DNA of 64,000 bases, from assembly GCA_023213315.1 (NCBI GenBank), contig JAKCPI010005155.1, forward strand, positions 1 to 64,000, read 5' to 3'. The notes beneath the pieces are model-generated. The model did no database searches. It was given only the letters and a program-made list of their open reading frames with translations, and was not told where the DNA came from. How positions within the stretch are numbered: the first letter of the stretch is position 1; every line of letters begins with the position of its first letter. Shown here one piece after another: positions 33,701-41,854 of the stretch. Made by a program: the position numbers and the translations under genes. This DNA comes from Euborellia annulipes. Taxonomy: Eukaryota > Arthropoda > Insecta > Dermaptera > Anisolabididae.

Positions 33701-35711
33701 TAGGTACATTTCAAAAAGTGGATTACGTCTTCCTAGTAGGCGTCGGAGGAGGCGTTCCTCATTTTACTGATTCCCAAAAACACGTCCGACTTGGTGATGT
33801 TGTAATTGCTCATAATACACCTGGGAAACCTATTTATATTTATTGTGAAAAGGCTACTCCTGATGATCAACAGACTATGGCATTCGAAGTTAAAGAATTT
33901 AAACCCATCGACTGGTGTCTTCAGGAGATCGCAGCTCAATTAAGTTTACAGGTAAACATCCTCTTTGCTCACCCCTTGTACATCTCACATTCATCATCAT
34001 TAATCATTTTTTTTCATGTTTAATATTCATCATTTCCAATTTGGATAACAGGAATCGGAAGGCATCACACCTCCGTGGCATGAATATTTATCCGAAGGTT
34101 TATCTCGACTGGCAAACGGTGACTCAGAGCAAGATTTTAATAGGCCACCAGCAGACACTGACAAACTATACATGGCACTCGGTGAACGAGGCGTGATTGA
34201 AGTGGCACACCCTTCAGATGATAAGCGGTAAGTTTATGAATAAACGATAGATATCATTAAATAAAAAAATTTATCATACTGTCTAGAAGAATGAAGGGTA
34301 AAGAAATGGAACAACCAAAATCAGAGAAGGCGACAAAGAATAAAACAATAAATAAAAGTGAAAATTTTTCAAATAAAATCGAATTAAACTGCACATATTT
34401 AATGGTATTCATCTACGCATCTCGCATGAATACAAAATGCGTCGATGAATGCCAGGGTGGATCTTATTTTGAAAAAGGTGTAAGTATATCGACCTCCACT
34501 CGGAAATTTGTTGTCAAAAAAATGAGCCCTGAATTTTTTCAGATTTTTCCAAAAATAGCAAAATAATCCGTGCCAGTAAGCAGTTTAAATTTAACACGCG
34601 TTTTAAATGGGCTTTTCTGACAATAATAGACTTTAGAACCTAACTTTTAGAAATTTCTTTATTAAATTATGAAACTTGGTATACTTACGTTTTTGGGGTC
34701 GCAAATATTATTGTGTTGTGATGCGATCCCAAAAACGTAAGTAGGCCTATACAGTAGCGTAACCAGGTGGGGGCGAAGGGGGGCGCTCGCCCCCTCTACC
34801 CCAGGCGCATCAAGCCTTTAGCGCCCCTCGATACCGATATAGGCGCCCTAGGGCATCTAAGATATAGCCCAGGAATGGTGATTTTATCATTTTCTTCCCA
34901 TAGATTGTCCAAAAAATGGATAGTTTTCTTTTAAATTATATTACAACTTAAGAAACAGCGCCCTAGTTGAGCTTCACCCCCTCCGCCCTCAAAGGCTAGT
35001 TACGCCGCTGGGCCTATACCAAGTTCCATAATTTTGCAAAGAAATTTCTAAAAGTTAGGTTCTAAAGTCTATTATTGTCAGAAAAGCCCATTTAAAATCT
35101 GTGTTAAATTTCAACTGCTTACCGGCGTGGGTTATTTAGCTTGGAAAAATCTGAAAAAATTCAGGGCTCATTTTTTTGAAATTCTAAACCAATTACCGGA
35201 TGGAGGTCGATAAAATTCCACCTTTTTCAAATTAAGATCTACCTTAATAATCACTTGTTCAAAAGTGGAAATTCAACACCATCATTTCTTTAGAGCTAAT
35301 ATATGATTTAAATGCCGATTCACTATAGATTAAGATCTTTAAAATAAACACAGATTTTGTCTTTATTACCTAAAAATGTCCCAATATAAAATAAACAAAT
35401 CAACTTTCAGAACGGAATCGGGCCTTCGAGTTCATCTTGGTGCAATTGGTGCGAGCCGAGCCATGACACGAGATGACCAATTCCGACAACACTTCGCTGA
35501 ACGATACAATCTACGAGCTTTCGATTCAGAATTCGACGCAGTTCTCGAATCGGTTGTTGGCAACTGCCGAGATGCGTTCCTCTGCATCCGAGGCATCGCC
35601 GATTATAAGGAAGGTGCAAGACGGTCTTCCTGGCAACCATATGCTGCTCTCGCTGCCGCTGCAGTCACTAAAGCCATCATCTGCGGACTCGAACCACCCA
35701 TCGGCGATTAA
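21644..35711 (+). CDS. Winged-helix / nucleoside-phosphorylase-like protein, nine coding exons
   Basis: Join 21644-21788, 24167-24358, 26593-26712, 27570-27805, 29796-29931, 32765-32890, 33704-33951, 34052-34227 and 35411-35711. The sum is 1680 nt, 559 residues plus stop, and every splice phase agrees. Layout: residues 1-60 hydrophilic; 60-150 an unassigned N-terminal domain; about 160-230 winged helix; about 240-555 a fold of the purine-nucleoside-phosphorylase / MTA-SAH-nucleosidase type. That family binds nucleosides and cleaves or phosphorolyses the N-glycosidic bond. Support: TIAIITAQYCEKLAV, LVGVGGGVP followed by VRLGDVVIA, then IRGIADYKEG...W-Q-P-Y-A-A. The usual E-M-E near the active site appears as FDSEFDAVLES, so activity may be changed or lost. 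The layout reminds me of the insect memory gene tungus, but I cannot confirm that here. Introns hold many transposons, exons none. Confidence 0.9.
21996..22530. repeat. Repeat family R1, second copy (intronic)
   Basis: TTTACTTTCTCTTACCTATG, the GAGAGAAAGTATTGGATTCA block, GTGGTTTTCGCGACATGGTC and TCTGAAGACCACTTTACTCT match the 1527-2190 copy closely. It ends at TTTGTCACACCAGATTTTTT, so part of the terminal hairpin is lost. Confidence 0.75.
23082..23471. mobile_element. MITE ATGCGGAAAGTGAAAAG
   Basis: TIRs ATGCGGAAAGTGAAAAGAGA and TCCCTTTTCACTTTCCGCAT. AT-rich interior, no frame. First of three palindromic elements lying almost head to tail in one intron. Confidence 0.85.
23478..23727. mobile_element. 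MITE TGGACCCTGTTACGCATT
   Basis: TGGACCCTGTTACGCATTTG at the left and the inverse near TAATGCATAACAGGGTCCA at the right; the TIR continues through TGTGTCAAGCGCCA. It starts six bases after the preceding MITE. Confidence 0.85.
23807..23969. repeat. 163-bp near-perfect hairpin
   Basis: GGTCGTTTTGATAACTTACC... is complementary to ...GGTAAGTTATCAAAACGACC over about 75 bp each side, with the loop TGTTTTAAT at about 23885. It would fold as a long RNA hairpin in the pre-mRNA. No TSD recognised. Confidence 0.9.
24167..24358 (+). CDS. Nucleoside-phosphorylase-like gene, N-terminal domain exon a
   Basis: TTTATTTAG acceptor, AGAG|GTAACC donor, phase 1 in and out. It encodes EDDTPAGVTLEFRVFLVNA and an amphipathic stretch KHIHERRILQYWFKLEQ. 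Codon use and lack of stops mark it as coding. The domain is not one I recognise. Confidence 0.85.
25040..25292. mobile_element. Fold-back element with hammerhead-like core
   Basis: CTGAATGCTTAACCAATCAG at the left is mirrored by CTGATTGGTTAAGCATTCAG at the right. Each arm has CGAAACG next to a GGTTTA/TAAACC hairpin and CTGA. On the minus strand 25071-25102 reads CTGAAGA-hairpin-GAAAC. In the right arm the same site reads CTGAACA. Related in structure to the 58.1-59.0 kb element. Confidence 0.65.
25352..25880. mobile_element. MITE GGCTACAGATAGTGCAAACC with internal duplication
   Basis: CTACAGATAGTGCAAACCCA at the left and TGTGGGTTAGCACTATCTGC at the right are imperfect inverted repeats. Inside, the 134-bp unit starting TGTGGCGACTCCTTGCATTG (25415) is directly repeated at 25549-25645. 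Confidence 0.65.
25415..25645. repeat. 134-bp direct tandem duplication
   Basis: 25415-25548 and 25549-25645 begin with the same roughly 95 bp (TGTGGCGACTCCTTGCATTG to AAAGTTTATATTATTATTA), apparently identical. The second copy is incomplete. It looks recent. Confidence 0.9.
25958..26329. mobile_element. hAT-type MITE, CAGAGGCGGCGCG family, 8-bp TSD
   Basis: Starts CAGAGGCGGCGCGTCCACTA and ends TTGCGCCGGCCCTG. ATTGGACC is exactly duplicated at 25950-25957 and 26330-26337. It shares GGGCGGCAACCTGGAGAGGG with the inverted 9175-9504 copy. Confidence 0.9.
26593..26712 (+). CDS. Nucleoside-phosphorylase-like gene, N-terminal domain exon b
   Basis: T-rich acceptor and a perfect GTAAGT donor, phase 1 in and out. 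It encodes DYVGFIKKIMKLLQNGFNGI and an acidic end (LDDLEAPPTRP) that looks like a linker to the winged helix in the next exon. Confidence 0.85.
27570..27805 (+). CDS. Nucleoside-phosphorylase-like gene, winged-helix exon
   Basis: TTCTTTCAG acceptor. It encodes VELTEAKVLELIESCFP, then AAELAQTWSWPEEEVLRHL, LQNKGLVKAL and GFTRVQ: helix, helix-turn-helix, then a beta hairpin, the order of a winged-helix domain. The donor is CAA|GTGAGA (phase 0). If the intron is kept, translation continues six codons (VRLKQ stop) and AATAAA signals follow at about 27834 and 27875, so a short form lacking the phosphorylase domain is possible. Confidence 0.88.
28248..29189. mobile_element. MITE AGGGAGCGTACAAGTATTAC split by a LINE insertion
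   Basis: AGGGAGCGTACAAGTATTAC at the left and GTAATACTTGTACGCTCCCT at the right give a TIR of about 24 bp, flanked by TTA-like sequence. The interior repeats GTTACGTAACGC words. A LINE fragment occupies about 28308-28957. Confidence 0.8.
28308..28957 (+). mobile_element. LINE (non-LTR retrotransposon) 3' end with reverse-transcriptase C-terminus
   Basis: The frame 28308-28706 encodes the C-terminal tail of a Jockey/CR1-type ORF2: RLQRAQNSSVRFVFNLRR, a YYRYLGWLRVDEARSAASLR block, CHRTFLYGRSFHVESIRLW then NSLP. After the stop comes about 215 bp of 3' UTR ending AATAAAGCATTATCTATCTA, a microsatellite-type tail. It is 5'-truncated, as LINE copies usually are. The open tail and intact stop suggest a young insertion. 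It lies in sense orientation in an intron. Confidence 0.85.
29345..29612. mobile_element. MITE with GCCTGCTGAGAATCATAG ends (copy 1)
   Basis: ATCGCCTGCTGAGAATCATA and TATGATATTCAGCAGGCGAT are inverted repeats. The interior (AAATAGCCGGGCAACAAATG, GGCCAGAATCAATAGCAA, TTTCGCCACTTTG) recurs at about 61650-61870, next to the SLC6 exons. Confidence 0.7.
29796..29931 (+). CDS. Nucleoside-phosphorylase-like gene, first strand of the phosphorylase fold
   Basis: TGTTCTCAG acceptor, phase 0 in, GTTG|GTCAGT donor, phase 1 out. KQPTIAIITAQYCEKLAVDS is the opening beta strand and substrate loop typical of the family (compare I-L-T-A-x-x-x-E-L in MTA/SAH nucleosidases), followed by an insert MMENRETFVKYTTVG. 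Confidence 0.85.
30879..31905. mobile_element. hAT-type MITE TAGGGTTTGGAAAAAACCGG nested, 8-bp TSD
   Basis: TAGGGTTTGG...CCAAACCCTA ends, subterminal AACCGG/CCGGTT repeats, and GTTGTGAC duplicated at 30871-30878 and 31906-31913. It carries S1 SINE parts (31008-31098, 31262-31430) and a second tRNA-like SINE (31655-31750). Confidence 0.88.
31262..31430 (+). mobile_element. tRNA-derived SINE S1 copy
   Basis: GGTTTGGTGTAGTTGGTAGC (box A region), CCGAGGTTCGGGCCCC (box B), AGCTATTTGGATACCAAATG dyad, then a GTGACTGCGAGTGTGAATG tail. It lies inside the nested hAT element. Confidence 0.7.
31914..32130. mobile_element. Fold-back element with CCGAAACGTC arms
   Basis: AAGGAAGAGTTGCAAAAGCA to AATAATTTATTGGCCCGACG is mirrored by GTCGGCCTAATAAATTATTT to TGCTTTTGCAACCCTTCCTT. 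Each arm has GAAGATAGC followed by CCGAAACGTC, the layout seen in the other hammerhead-like elements. The leading C of CTGAnGA is changed here. Confidence 0.7.
32765..32890 (+). CDS. Nucleoside-phosphorylase-like gene, core exon 2
   Basis: Acceptor TTTCTAG, donor TTAG|GTAATA, phase 1 in and out. NVYTLGCIGAHRVVSTKLP corresponds to the strand-turn-strand that positions the conserved His/Arg in related enzymes. TREALTAAGNTTTRLLG then gives the helix that precedes the V-D-Y-V-F-L-V-G strand. Confidence 0.85.
33050..33381. mobile_element. Fold-back element with hammerhead-like core
   Basis: TTTTTTCTTTTAACAATTTA at the left is mirrored by AAATTGTTAAAAGAAAAAAC at the right. CACCTTGG/CCTTATAATGACTATCTACC form the inner arms. 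The minus strand at 33087-33119 has CTGATGA, a spacer with a weak hairpin, and GAAACGTC. Confidence 0.65.
33704..33951 (+). CDS. Nucleoside-phosphorylase-like gene, glycine-rich core exon
   Basis: Acceptor TTTTAATAG, phase 1; donor TTACAG|GTAAAC, phase 0. KVDYVFLVGVGGGVPHFTDS and HVRLGDVVIAHNTPGKPIYI carry the two best motifs of the family: the Gly-rich turn that holds the ribose/phosphate side and the R-x-G-D-V-V strand. EFKPIDWCLQEIAAQLSLQ is a following helix. Confidence 0.9.
34052..34227 (+). CDS. Nucleoside-phosphorylase-like gene, linker exon
   Basis: Acceptor GGATAACAG, donor AAGCG|GTAAGT, phase 0 in, phase 2 out. Hydrophilic: PPWHEYLSEGLSRLANGDSE, a D/N-rich loop and TDKLYMALGERGVIEVAHP. 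It probably lies on the surface between the core strands. Confidence 0.85.
34456..35243. mobile_element. Long-TIR element (about 240-bp arms) split by a hAT MITE
   Basis: GGTGGATCTTATTTTGAAAA to TATACTTACGTTTTTGGGG is mirrored by CTATACCAAGTTCCATAAT to TTTTCAAATTAAGATCTACC. The arms share AAAAGCCCATTTAAAA and AGGTTCTAAAGTCTATTATT. It lies in the last intron. The open frame 34291-34566 has no homology I know. Confidence 0.8.
34752..35010. mobile_element. hAT-type MITE CAGTAGCGTAACCAGG, 8-bp TSD
   Basis: Starts CAGTAGCGTAACCAGGTGGG, ends GTTACGCCGCTG. GGCCTATA is duplicated at 34744-34751 and 35011-35018. It resembles the 16062-16422 element at its ends. Confidence 0.9.
35411..35711 (+). CDS. 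Nucleoside-phosphorylase-like gene, terminal exon
   Basis: Acceptor CAACTTTCAG, then TESGLRVHLGAIGASRAM, FDSEFDAVLESVVGNCRDA, FLCIRGIADYKEG and WQPYAALAAAAVTKAII, ending GLEPPIGD and TAA. I-R-G-I-x-D-Y followed by W-Q-x-Y-A-A is the standard C-terminal motif, with the catalytic-type Asp kept. The E-M-E motif is replaced by D-S-E-F-D. AATAAA occurs downstream near 35904. Confidence 0.9.
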
Positions 35712-36084
35712 CAAGGATTGTAAACCATAAAAATTGTAGGACAATCATTTCCTTTGTTTTTTAAAACGACTATTCAAAAGTCAATAGAAAAAAATTTATT
35801 TTAAAAGACAAAAAAAAGTCGAATAACGAGTTAAGTAATGATATTTAATTCTTTAAAGAGATAGAAATATCAAATCTCATCAACATATTATATTTCAACA
35901 CATAAATAAAAAATTTATAATGATGAAATGGTTGTTTAATCAAAACTAATGAAATAGACACTATCATTTCTAAAGGAAAAAAAATCATTTTCTTTATTTC
36001 TTTTTTAGATCAGATTTAATTAAAAATTTAATTACATGACTCGTTATATGATCTCGTTAAATAGTCCAGTCGATATAACTTTTT
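35712..36084. other. 3' flank of the nucleoside-phosphorylase-like gene
   Basis: AT-rich, presumably 3' UTR and downstream DNA. An AATAAA motif lies at about 35904. No other structure seen. Confidence 0.4.
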
Positions 36085-36685
36085 ACCTGGAAAATATTCC
36101 AAAGCTAATGAAATTTTTACAGGTTGTTTGAGGGTACTCTAGGATGCCTATCCTAAGTTTTCGACCTCGAGATGCTGAGGAAGGGGGAGGGGAGAGGTGC
36201 AAAAACCTCAAAAATTTTGGACTTTATTCACTTTTTTGCTTATATCTCGCAAACTAAGCATATTTTGTACACCATTGCTCTATACAAAATTGTAGAGCAT
36301 TAAATTTGCTAAATCTTGGTATATAAAGCGAATTTGTAGAGCCAATATTAACCATATAAATTCGTCAAAATTAGATAAATTTCCTCGAAATGTAAAATTT
36401 TGACCGGATAATATTTGATCTACAAATTAGTTTTATGAACCAAATTTTAGCAAACATAATATTCTAGAACTTTGCATAGGACTATGGCGGAGAAAATATA
36501 CTTAGTTTACGAAATAAAGCAAAAGACTGAAAAAAGTCCAAAATTTTTGAGGTTTGTGCCCCTCTCCCCTCTCTAAGTTAGCACAAGGTCCTCGAGGTCA
36601 AGGACTTAGGATAGACATCCTAGAATACCCCCAAATGACCTGTAAAAATTTCATCAAGAATATTTTACAGCTACCCCCCCCCCCC
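36085..36685. mobile_element. Fold-back / long-TIR element
   Basis: TGGAAAATATTCCAAAGC, GGTACTCTAGGATGCCTATC and AACCTCAAAAATTTTGGACT at the left are mirrored by AGTCCAAAATTTTTGAGGTT, GATAGACATCCTAGAATACC and AAGAATATTTTACAGCTACC at the right. The arms are about 150 bp. A C18 run follows the right arm. Confidence 0.8.
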
Positions 36686-36689
36686 CCCC

Positions 36690-37880
36690 CCCTATTTTTC
36701 ATTATATCGGCTAGACTAAAAAATGAAACATTTTTTTTTTTTCAATTATTTATTATTATTAAAAAATTTTTTTTTTTCAATGTTAAATAAATATAGGCTA
36801 ATATTTAATATCAAAATTTAAAAACAAAATTTTGACTAGATAGCAGTAAAATTAACAAAAAATTAAAAAACTTATTATTTTTTTCAAATATAGAAAGAAT
36901 CTCTGGTGCTGGTCACCAATAAAGAAAAAAAAAATATTTAAAATTTGAGTCACTTAAAAATAGCTAATCGAATCATTAGGTTCCTAATATGATATTGTTT
37001 TTATTGTTATTTTTTATTATTTAACTTAAATTATTTAGGCCTTCATTTAGGCTTAGCTTCCTTAGTCTAAGCTCTAGTCTAAATAAATATGACATATTTT
37101 TATTATTATTATTTTTGATTTTTTTTTTTGGCTAGAATCCTTAAAAACTGATGCATTTATTATAGCATTTTGTAAAATAAATAGAGGAGGGTGTTATTAA
37201 AAAAAAAAACTGGTATACACACTTTATATTTTTATAAATTCTAAATTATAATCAAAAAAGTATATTTTGAATAGAAAAAGAATGAGACGTACATATTTTA
37301 AATTAAAACTAATAAAGTTTTCAAAATTTACAATTTGAACTATTAATGAGGGAATATTTTTTTAGTCTATTCTCCCCACCCTTCACGGTGCCATAAGCTT
37401 AAAATGTGATTCTATTACGGTTGTCCAAAAATAATTGATCAAAAGATAAAAATGTCCATCTTACAATCATTTTTCAATGTATTCTATATCTAATTTTACT
37501 GTTAATTATGTAGCTAACACCAAGAACAAATCTACACAATTCTTAGATAATAGATAAGTTCAAATGAATATTTAATAAAAAGTAAAAAAAGAAATAGTCT
37601 ATAATAAAAAGTGTTTGTAATATGGATTTTAAGTTAATTGAGCATTTATTTTTGTATAAACCAAATATTGATATATTTTTGATTAACGTTGAGATAATGA
37701 TGGAAAGATGAACATAGATAAGATTTTGAAAAAATAAAATCGGCTGTTTCTCAGGATTCACATTATATCACTCTTTTTGCTAAATAGATAAAAGGAGCCC
37801 TTAGAAACAGCTTGTTTTATTTCTCTAAGCCCTTAATATTCAATATATCTTTATTTTTTAAATCAGTGTTCTTCAAAGTA
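36690..37880. other. No gene recognised
   Basis: Very AT-rich sequence, simple A/T runs, no exon signals worth calling. Confidence 0.5.
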
Positions 37881-38095
37881 TTTTATGAGAAATTAAAACA
37901 CTAGGTCATACTGTAGGTTTATTAAAAAGAAAACATTTTTAACAATTAATCAGTATTTCGACACTCAGTTTCAGAAATTGTTCCTGAATATGACAAAGGA
38001 GTGCCGAAATAAGTATTAAGTGTTAAAATGTTATTTTTAATAAATAATTGAAAATTATGACTCAGTGTTTTTAATTTCTCATGGTCCATTTTCTT
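37880..38095. mobile_element. Fold-back element with GAAAT/CTGA arms
   Basis: ATGAGAAATTAAAACACT at the left is mirrored by AGTGTTTTTAATTTCTCATG at the right, with TTTAATAAA and ACATTTTTAACA in the inner arms. CTGAATATGACAAAGGAGTG followed by CCGAAATAAG resembles a degraded hammerhead-like core. Confidence 0.6.
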
Positions 38096-38574
38096 GGCCA
38101 ATAAGTCAATGACCACTTTTTGAATCTCCCTATGTCTGTAAATTTGATTTCTTGACCCTCTCTGTTGTTGAAAAAACAGAACACTAAAGAATGTGTACCG
38201 GTATGAGGAAATGCGAGTATGATAAATTCTTATAAATATTTAAATAATTACCAAAGTCATGATATAAAAAAAAAGTATGTGAAAATGTGATGAAATTGTA
38301 TACGAGTGATATTTTATAAACGATTGAGAAGAGATTGATTAAAAAATGTTTAATAAATAGAGCAATATATGATATATATGTATAATGTATTATATTATTT
38401 ATTATTTTCAAATACAAGTTCATTCAAAAATATTTAAATTATTATTTGCATTAAATTGATGAAAATGAATAATCTTTCCGATATTGTTTAGTCTCAGTTA
38501 GTATCTATTTAGACTTTTAAAATCTTTTACAATTTATCTAATAAACGACGGTAGAAACAGCCCGAGTAGGATAT

Positions 38575-38985
38575 TGTAATAGGAGCAGGAGGTTTAGGTT
38601 TACTCGATTCTGTTGCAGATGGAGGTGCAGAGAAGAAATAATTTACGAGAAATTATATCGAGGATTTTTAATGACAAGACGACTGTGATTGCAATTTAAC
38701 AGTTTCGGTCCGAAAAGACCATCAGGCCTGCGAAATATTACAGAAAAAGTGAGTCAGCACACAGCAAGACAAAAAATTAATCACATCACCAATTTACATT
38801 TTCAAGAACATTTCATTATTGGAAATTTGTTTCGCTGGCCTGATGATGGTCTTTTAGGACCGAAACTGTTAAATTGCAATCACAGTCGTCTTGTCATTAA
38901 AAATCCTCGATATAATTTCTCGTAAATTATTTCTTCTCTGCACCTCCATCTGCAACAGAATCGAGTAAACCTCCTGCTCCTTTTA
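38575..38985. mobile_element. Fold-back element with hammerhead-like core
   Basis: AGGAGCAGGAGGTTTAGGTT to GTTTCGGTCCGAAAAGACCA is mirrored by TGGTCTTTTAGGACCGAAAC to AACCTCCTGCTCCT. The arms are about 150 bp and nearly identical. In the right arm 38840-38870 reads CTGATGA-hairpin-GAAACTGTT. In the left arm the same site lacks three bases (CTGATGGTC instead of CTGATGATGGTC). Confidence 0.75.
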
Positions 38986-39059
38986 CATTATCTAATGAAG
39001 TTTATTTGATGAGACGCATGGTTTTGGAGATAGAAGCTTATTCAAAAAACTAAAAAATA

Positions 39060-40485
39060 TGATGAGGCATGTTCAAAATATAGATCGAAATGGGATGGGA
39101 GAGTTTCTCAGGTGATGGAAGAAAATTCAGCCAAAATTTTTTTTTTTAAAATATTTATTAACAGCTGACATTTCGACTTTGATTAAAGCTAGAATTAAAA
39201 TGAAAAATTTTTTAATTCCAACAAATAAATATACAAATGGAAACGAAAAAATGAACAAAAAGAAAAGCAGTAAGTACCTCTACTGTTTCAGAATAGATCT
39301 TGACTTAAACGATATAGTAAAAAAAAATATATATATTTTTTCCACTCGAATATTTCTTTGTCTAATGTGAGAATTGCCTTCAAGATTAACTTCCTGTTTT
39401 TCTTTTAGTTTATTTCTTCGTTTCTTTTTGTATACGGTAGAATGGAATTAAAAATTTTTTTATTGTTTATTCTAGCTCAGGAAATGACTTTAAACCAAGT
39501 CAGTGGTTAATTAATATTTTGTATAGAAAAGATTTTGTCTACATTTTCTTTAATTTTATCATTATTTCCAAGCAAGTAGGTGAAAATGTAGACCAATAAA
39601 AAATATTTTTTTTTTCGAAAGCATTGGCTATTGATAAAATTAATCCAAAAATTAAGATTCAACAAATGGCTAAAAATTAGGCGACTATAAATTTTATTTT
39701 TGAATGAACGGCTGGCTTTAGAACAAGCTACCAGAACGTCTTATTTTAATTATTTATAAACAAAATAAAAAATAATTTTTATATCGGTGTGAGTTTATAT
39801 TACTTAGCAAAATGTGATTGAGAAAAGTTGATGATATTTCAACCAAGGAGTAGGATAAAAATATTTTTATGGAAATCTATTTCACATTAATTAGTTCGCA
39901 AATTTAAAATATCCTATTAAATATTAGTATTATTTTCAATTTCAAATGGACAAAGAAAATGGGCGAAAAATAAATTTTTTTACTCGCCTTTTCACAAATC
40001 AAAATCATGAATGAATAAAGAAATTCAATAATTATTAAAAATATCCAAAAAGTAGATAAAGTATTTAAAGTATATTTCAATTAAAATAAAACCAAAGTGT
40101 GTATACGCTTTTTTTTTATAAACACCTTCTATTCCCATTATTAATTGAATTGAACTTAATGAATGTGCTGTTTGTATTTTTCGTATCTATGTATAAGTAA
40201 AATATATTTCTTTTAAAAAAATTATCATTCAAATATATTTTTTTTTTCTAATTTTTTGATTGATAATTTTTTATTCAAGAATAATAATTAGACTGATTAA
40301 TATTATAATAATGTCTATATATTATACACTATAACTTATATATGAAAATTATAAGCGCCGAAGGGAATATAATCCCTAACTAGGCAAAGAAAGAAGAATA
40401 TAATCAAAATATTTTTTTTTATATAGGGATATTGAATTGATTTTTAAAAAAATAAGATGAAAAGATTTGTAATAAAATCATTAAC
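39060..40485. other. No gene recognised
   Basis: AT-rich, A/T homopolymers. A CAGCTGACATTTCGACTTTG motif near 39161 may be a worn remnant of the CGAAA-type elements. No exon or TIR found. Confidence 0.45.
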
Positions 40486-40488
40486 GTA

Positions 40489-41235
40489 CGAGGGTGGTTC
40501 GAAAAGTTCTCGGCCTGACTCCTAAATGGCACCAATAGCACCAAATGTGCCTAATATATTTCAAATATGATCCGCGCGGCGAAGTTGCGTTTAGTTGCAA
40601 TCAAAAGAATTAAACAATTTCGTGAAAATGGAAAAAATTGAAGTTCGCGCTTTAATAAAATACTTTGTTTTGGTTTTTGAAGATTTAAACGCCAACGGAT
40701 ACTAAAAATGAGTTGAATTCCATTTTAAATGATTCGATCCCCTTCGATTTCGACGGTCAAAAAGTGGGCAGCTGAATTCAAACGTGGTTGGAAACAAAGG
40801 GGGGTAAAGGGGGTAATTACCCCCCCTGAGATTTGAAAAAAATGCTTTTTTCAAAAAAAAAAAAAAATGTATTTTTAATGTACAATTTTAAAAATTAATA
40901 CTTAAAAATTTGATTTGTATTTATATTCTCACATACAAGTACAGAATGCGCCTTTAAATTACCGATATTAAGAAAAAAATGTGTGCTGTGCGACCAGTCA
41001 CTCCAGATTACCCGAGGGGTAATCCCCCCCCCCCCCCGAGAAACACCTATCCGCCACTGGTTGGAAATCAATTCATGTTGATGAATCCTCGTGACGCCCA
41101 AAAACCGCTACATTCGATGAAATCGTTTCAAAAATCCTGCTGATGTGTATTGAATTATGATGTGACTCTGTTCAAAAATAAAAAAAAATTTTTCCAAAAT
41201 TCTGTTTTCTTTGTCAGGCCGAGAACTTTTCCTCG
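40489..41235 (+). mobile_element. Mariner element remnant, split by a hAT MITE
   Basis: TIRs CGAGGGTGGTTCGAAAAGTT and AACTTTTCCTCG, flanked by TA, mark a mariner-type transposon. From 40628 the frame begins MEKIEVRALIKYFVL, and later pieces (TVKKWAAEFKRG, RPKTATFDEIV-like) match the N-terminal helix-turn-helix part of mariner transposases in shifted frames. Most of the catalytic part is deleted, so it is inactive. A hAT MITE sits at 40795-41059. Confidence 0.85.
40795..41059. mobile_element. hAT-type MITE of the CAAGGGCGGATC family inside mariner, 8-bp TSD
   Basis: GTTGGAAA is duplicated at 40787-40794 and 41060-41067. The ends are CAAAGGGGGGTAAAGGG and AACACCTATCCGCCACTG. The interior matches the 18198 copy. 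Joining the flanks restores mariner transposase-like sequence across the junction, which dates this insertion after the mariner. Confidence 0.9.
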
Positions 41236-41520
41236 TATATGGAAATATAAAACAAAACGAGGTATATGATGATTAAGTTTGGAATTGGAGTGGAAATGAA
41301 TTGCAGTTTTGTTTTTGGTCATGGTATAAATCGTGGATTCCCAAACTTGTTTCCCCTAACGTCCTTTCCTAAAAAAGAAAAAAAATTTCCGTCCCTTTTA
41401 GATAAAATCTAATTGAACCTGAACCTTCTAGAGTCCTCTTGAATCGTTTCACTGCCCCCTGGGGGCGTAACTACTTCTTTAAAAATTCATTTTTTTTTTA
41501 TCAGTGGTCACCTGTAACCC

Positions 41521-41640
41521 CGCTCTGAGGGCCTTGGTGCAATGGTTAGCGTGATGGCCTTCTGTACCAAGGGTCGCGGGTTCGCATAAGACGGGATGCA
41601 ATTTAATTGGGTACCAATTAATTGAAATAAATAGAGGGTT
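41521..41640 (+). mobile_element. tRNA-derived SINE (family S2)
   Basis: GGCCTTGGTGCAATGGTTAG is a good box A and GGGTCGCGGGTTCGCATAAG a good box B with tRNA-like spacing. The tail holds GGGTACCAATTAATTGAAAT. It lacks a plausible aminoacyl stem partner, so it is a SINE rather than a tRNA gene. Confidence 0.6.
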
Positions 41641-41854
41641 AAAATTTTTTTTTTTCAAGATAACAAGTGCATTGTTATTATCAGTTTTTATTAAAAAATT
41701 AGTTCTTAAATGAACTATCTTTAAAATGTTCTTTTTTAATGCGGTTGAGAGGGTGGGGAGTAAATTTTTTAGAAAAGAGGGCGTTAGGTCAAAAAAGGTT
41801 GGGATACCGTGGTATTTAGAAAAGGAAGTCATCAATTGAATAGATCCCAGCTTT

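Noticed and set aside
34291..34566. 91-codon frame in the last intron
   Set aside because: Covers the start of a long-TIR element; no homology, no splice context.
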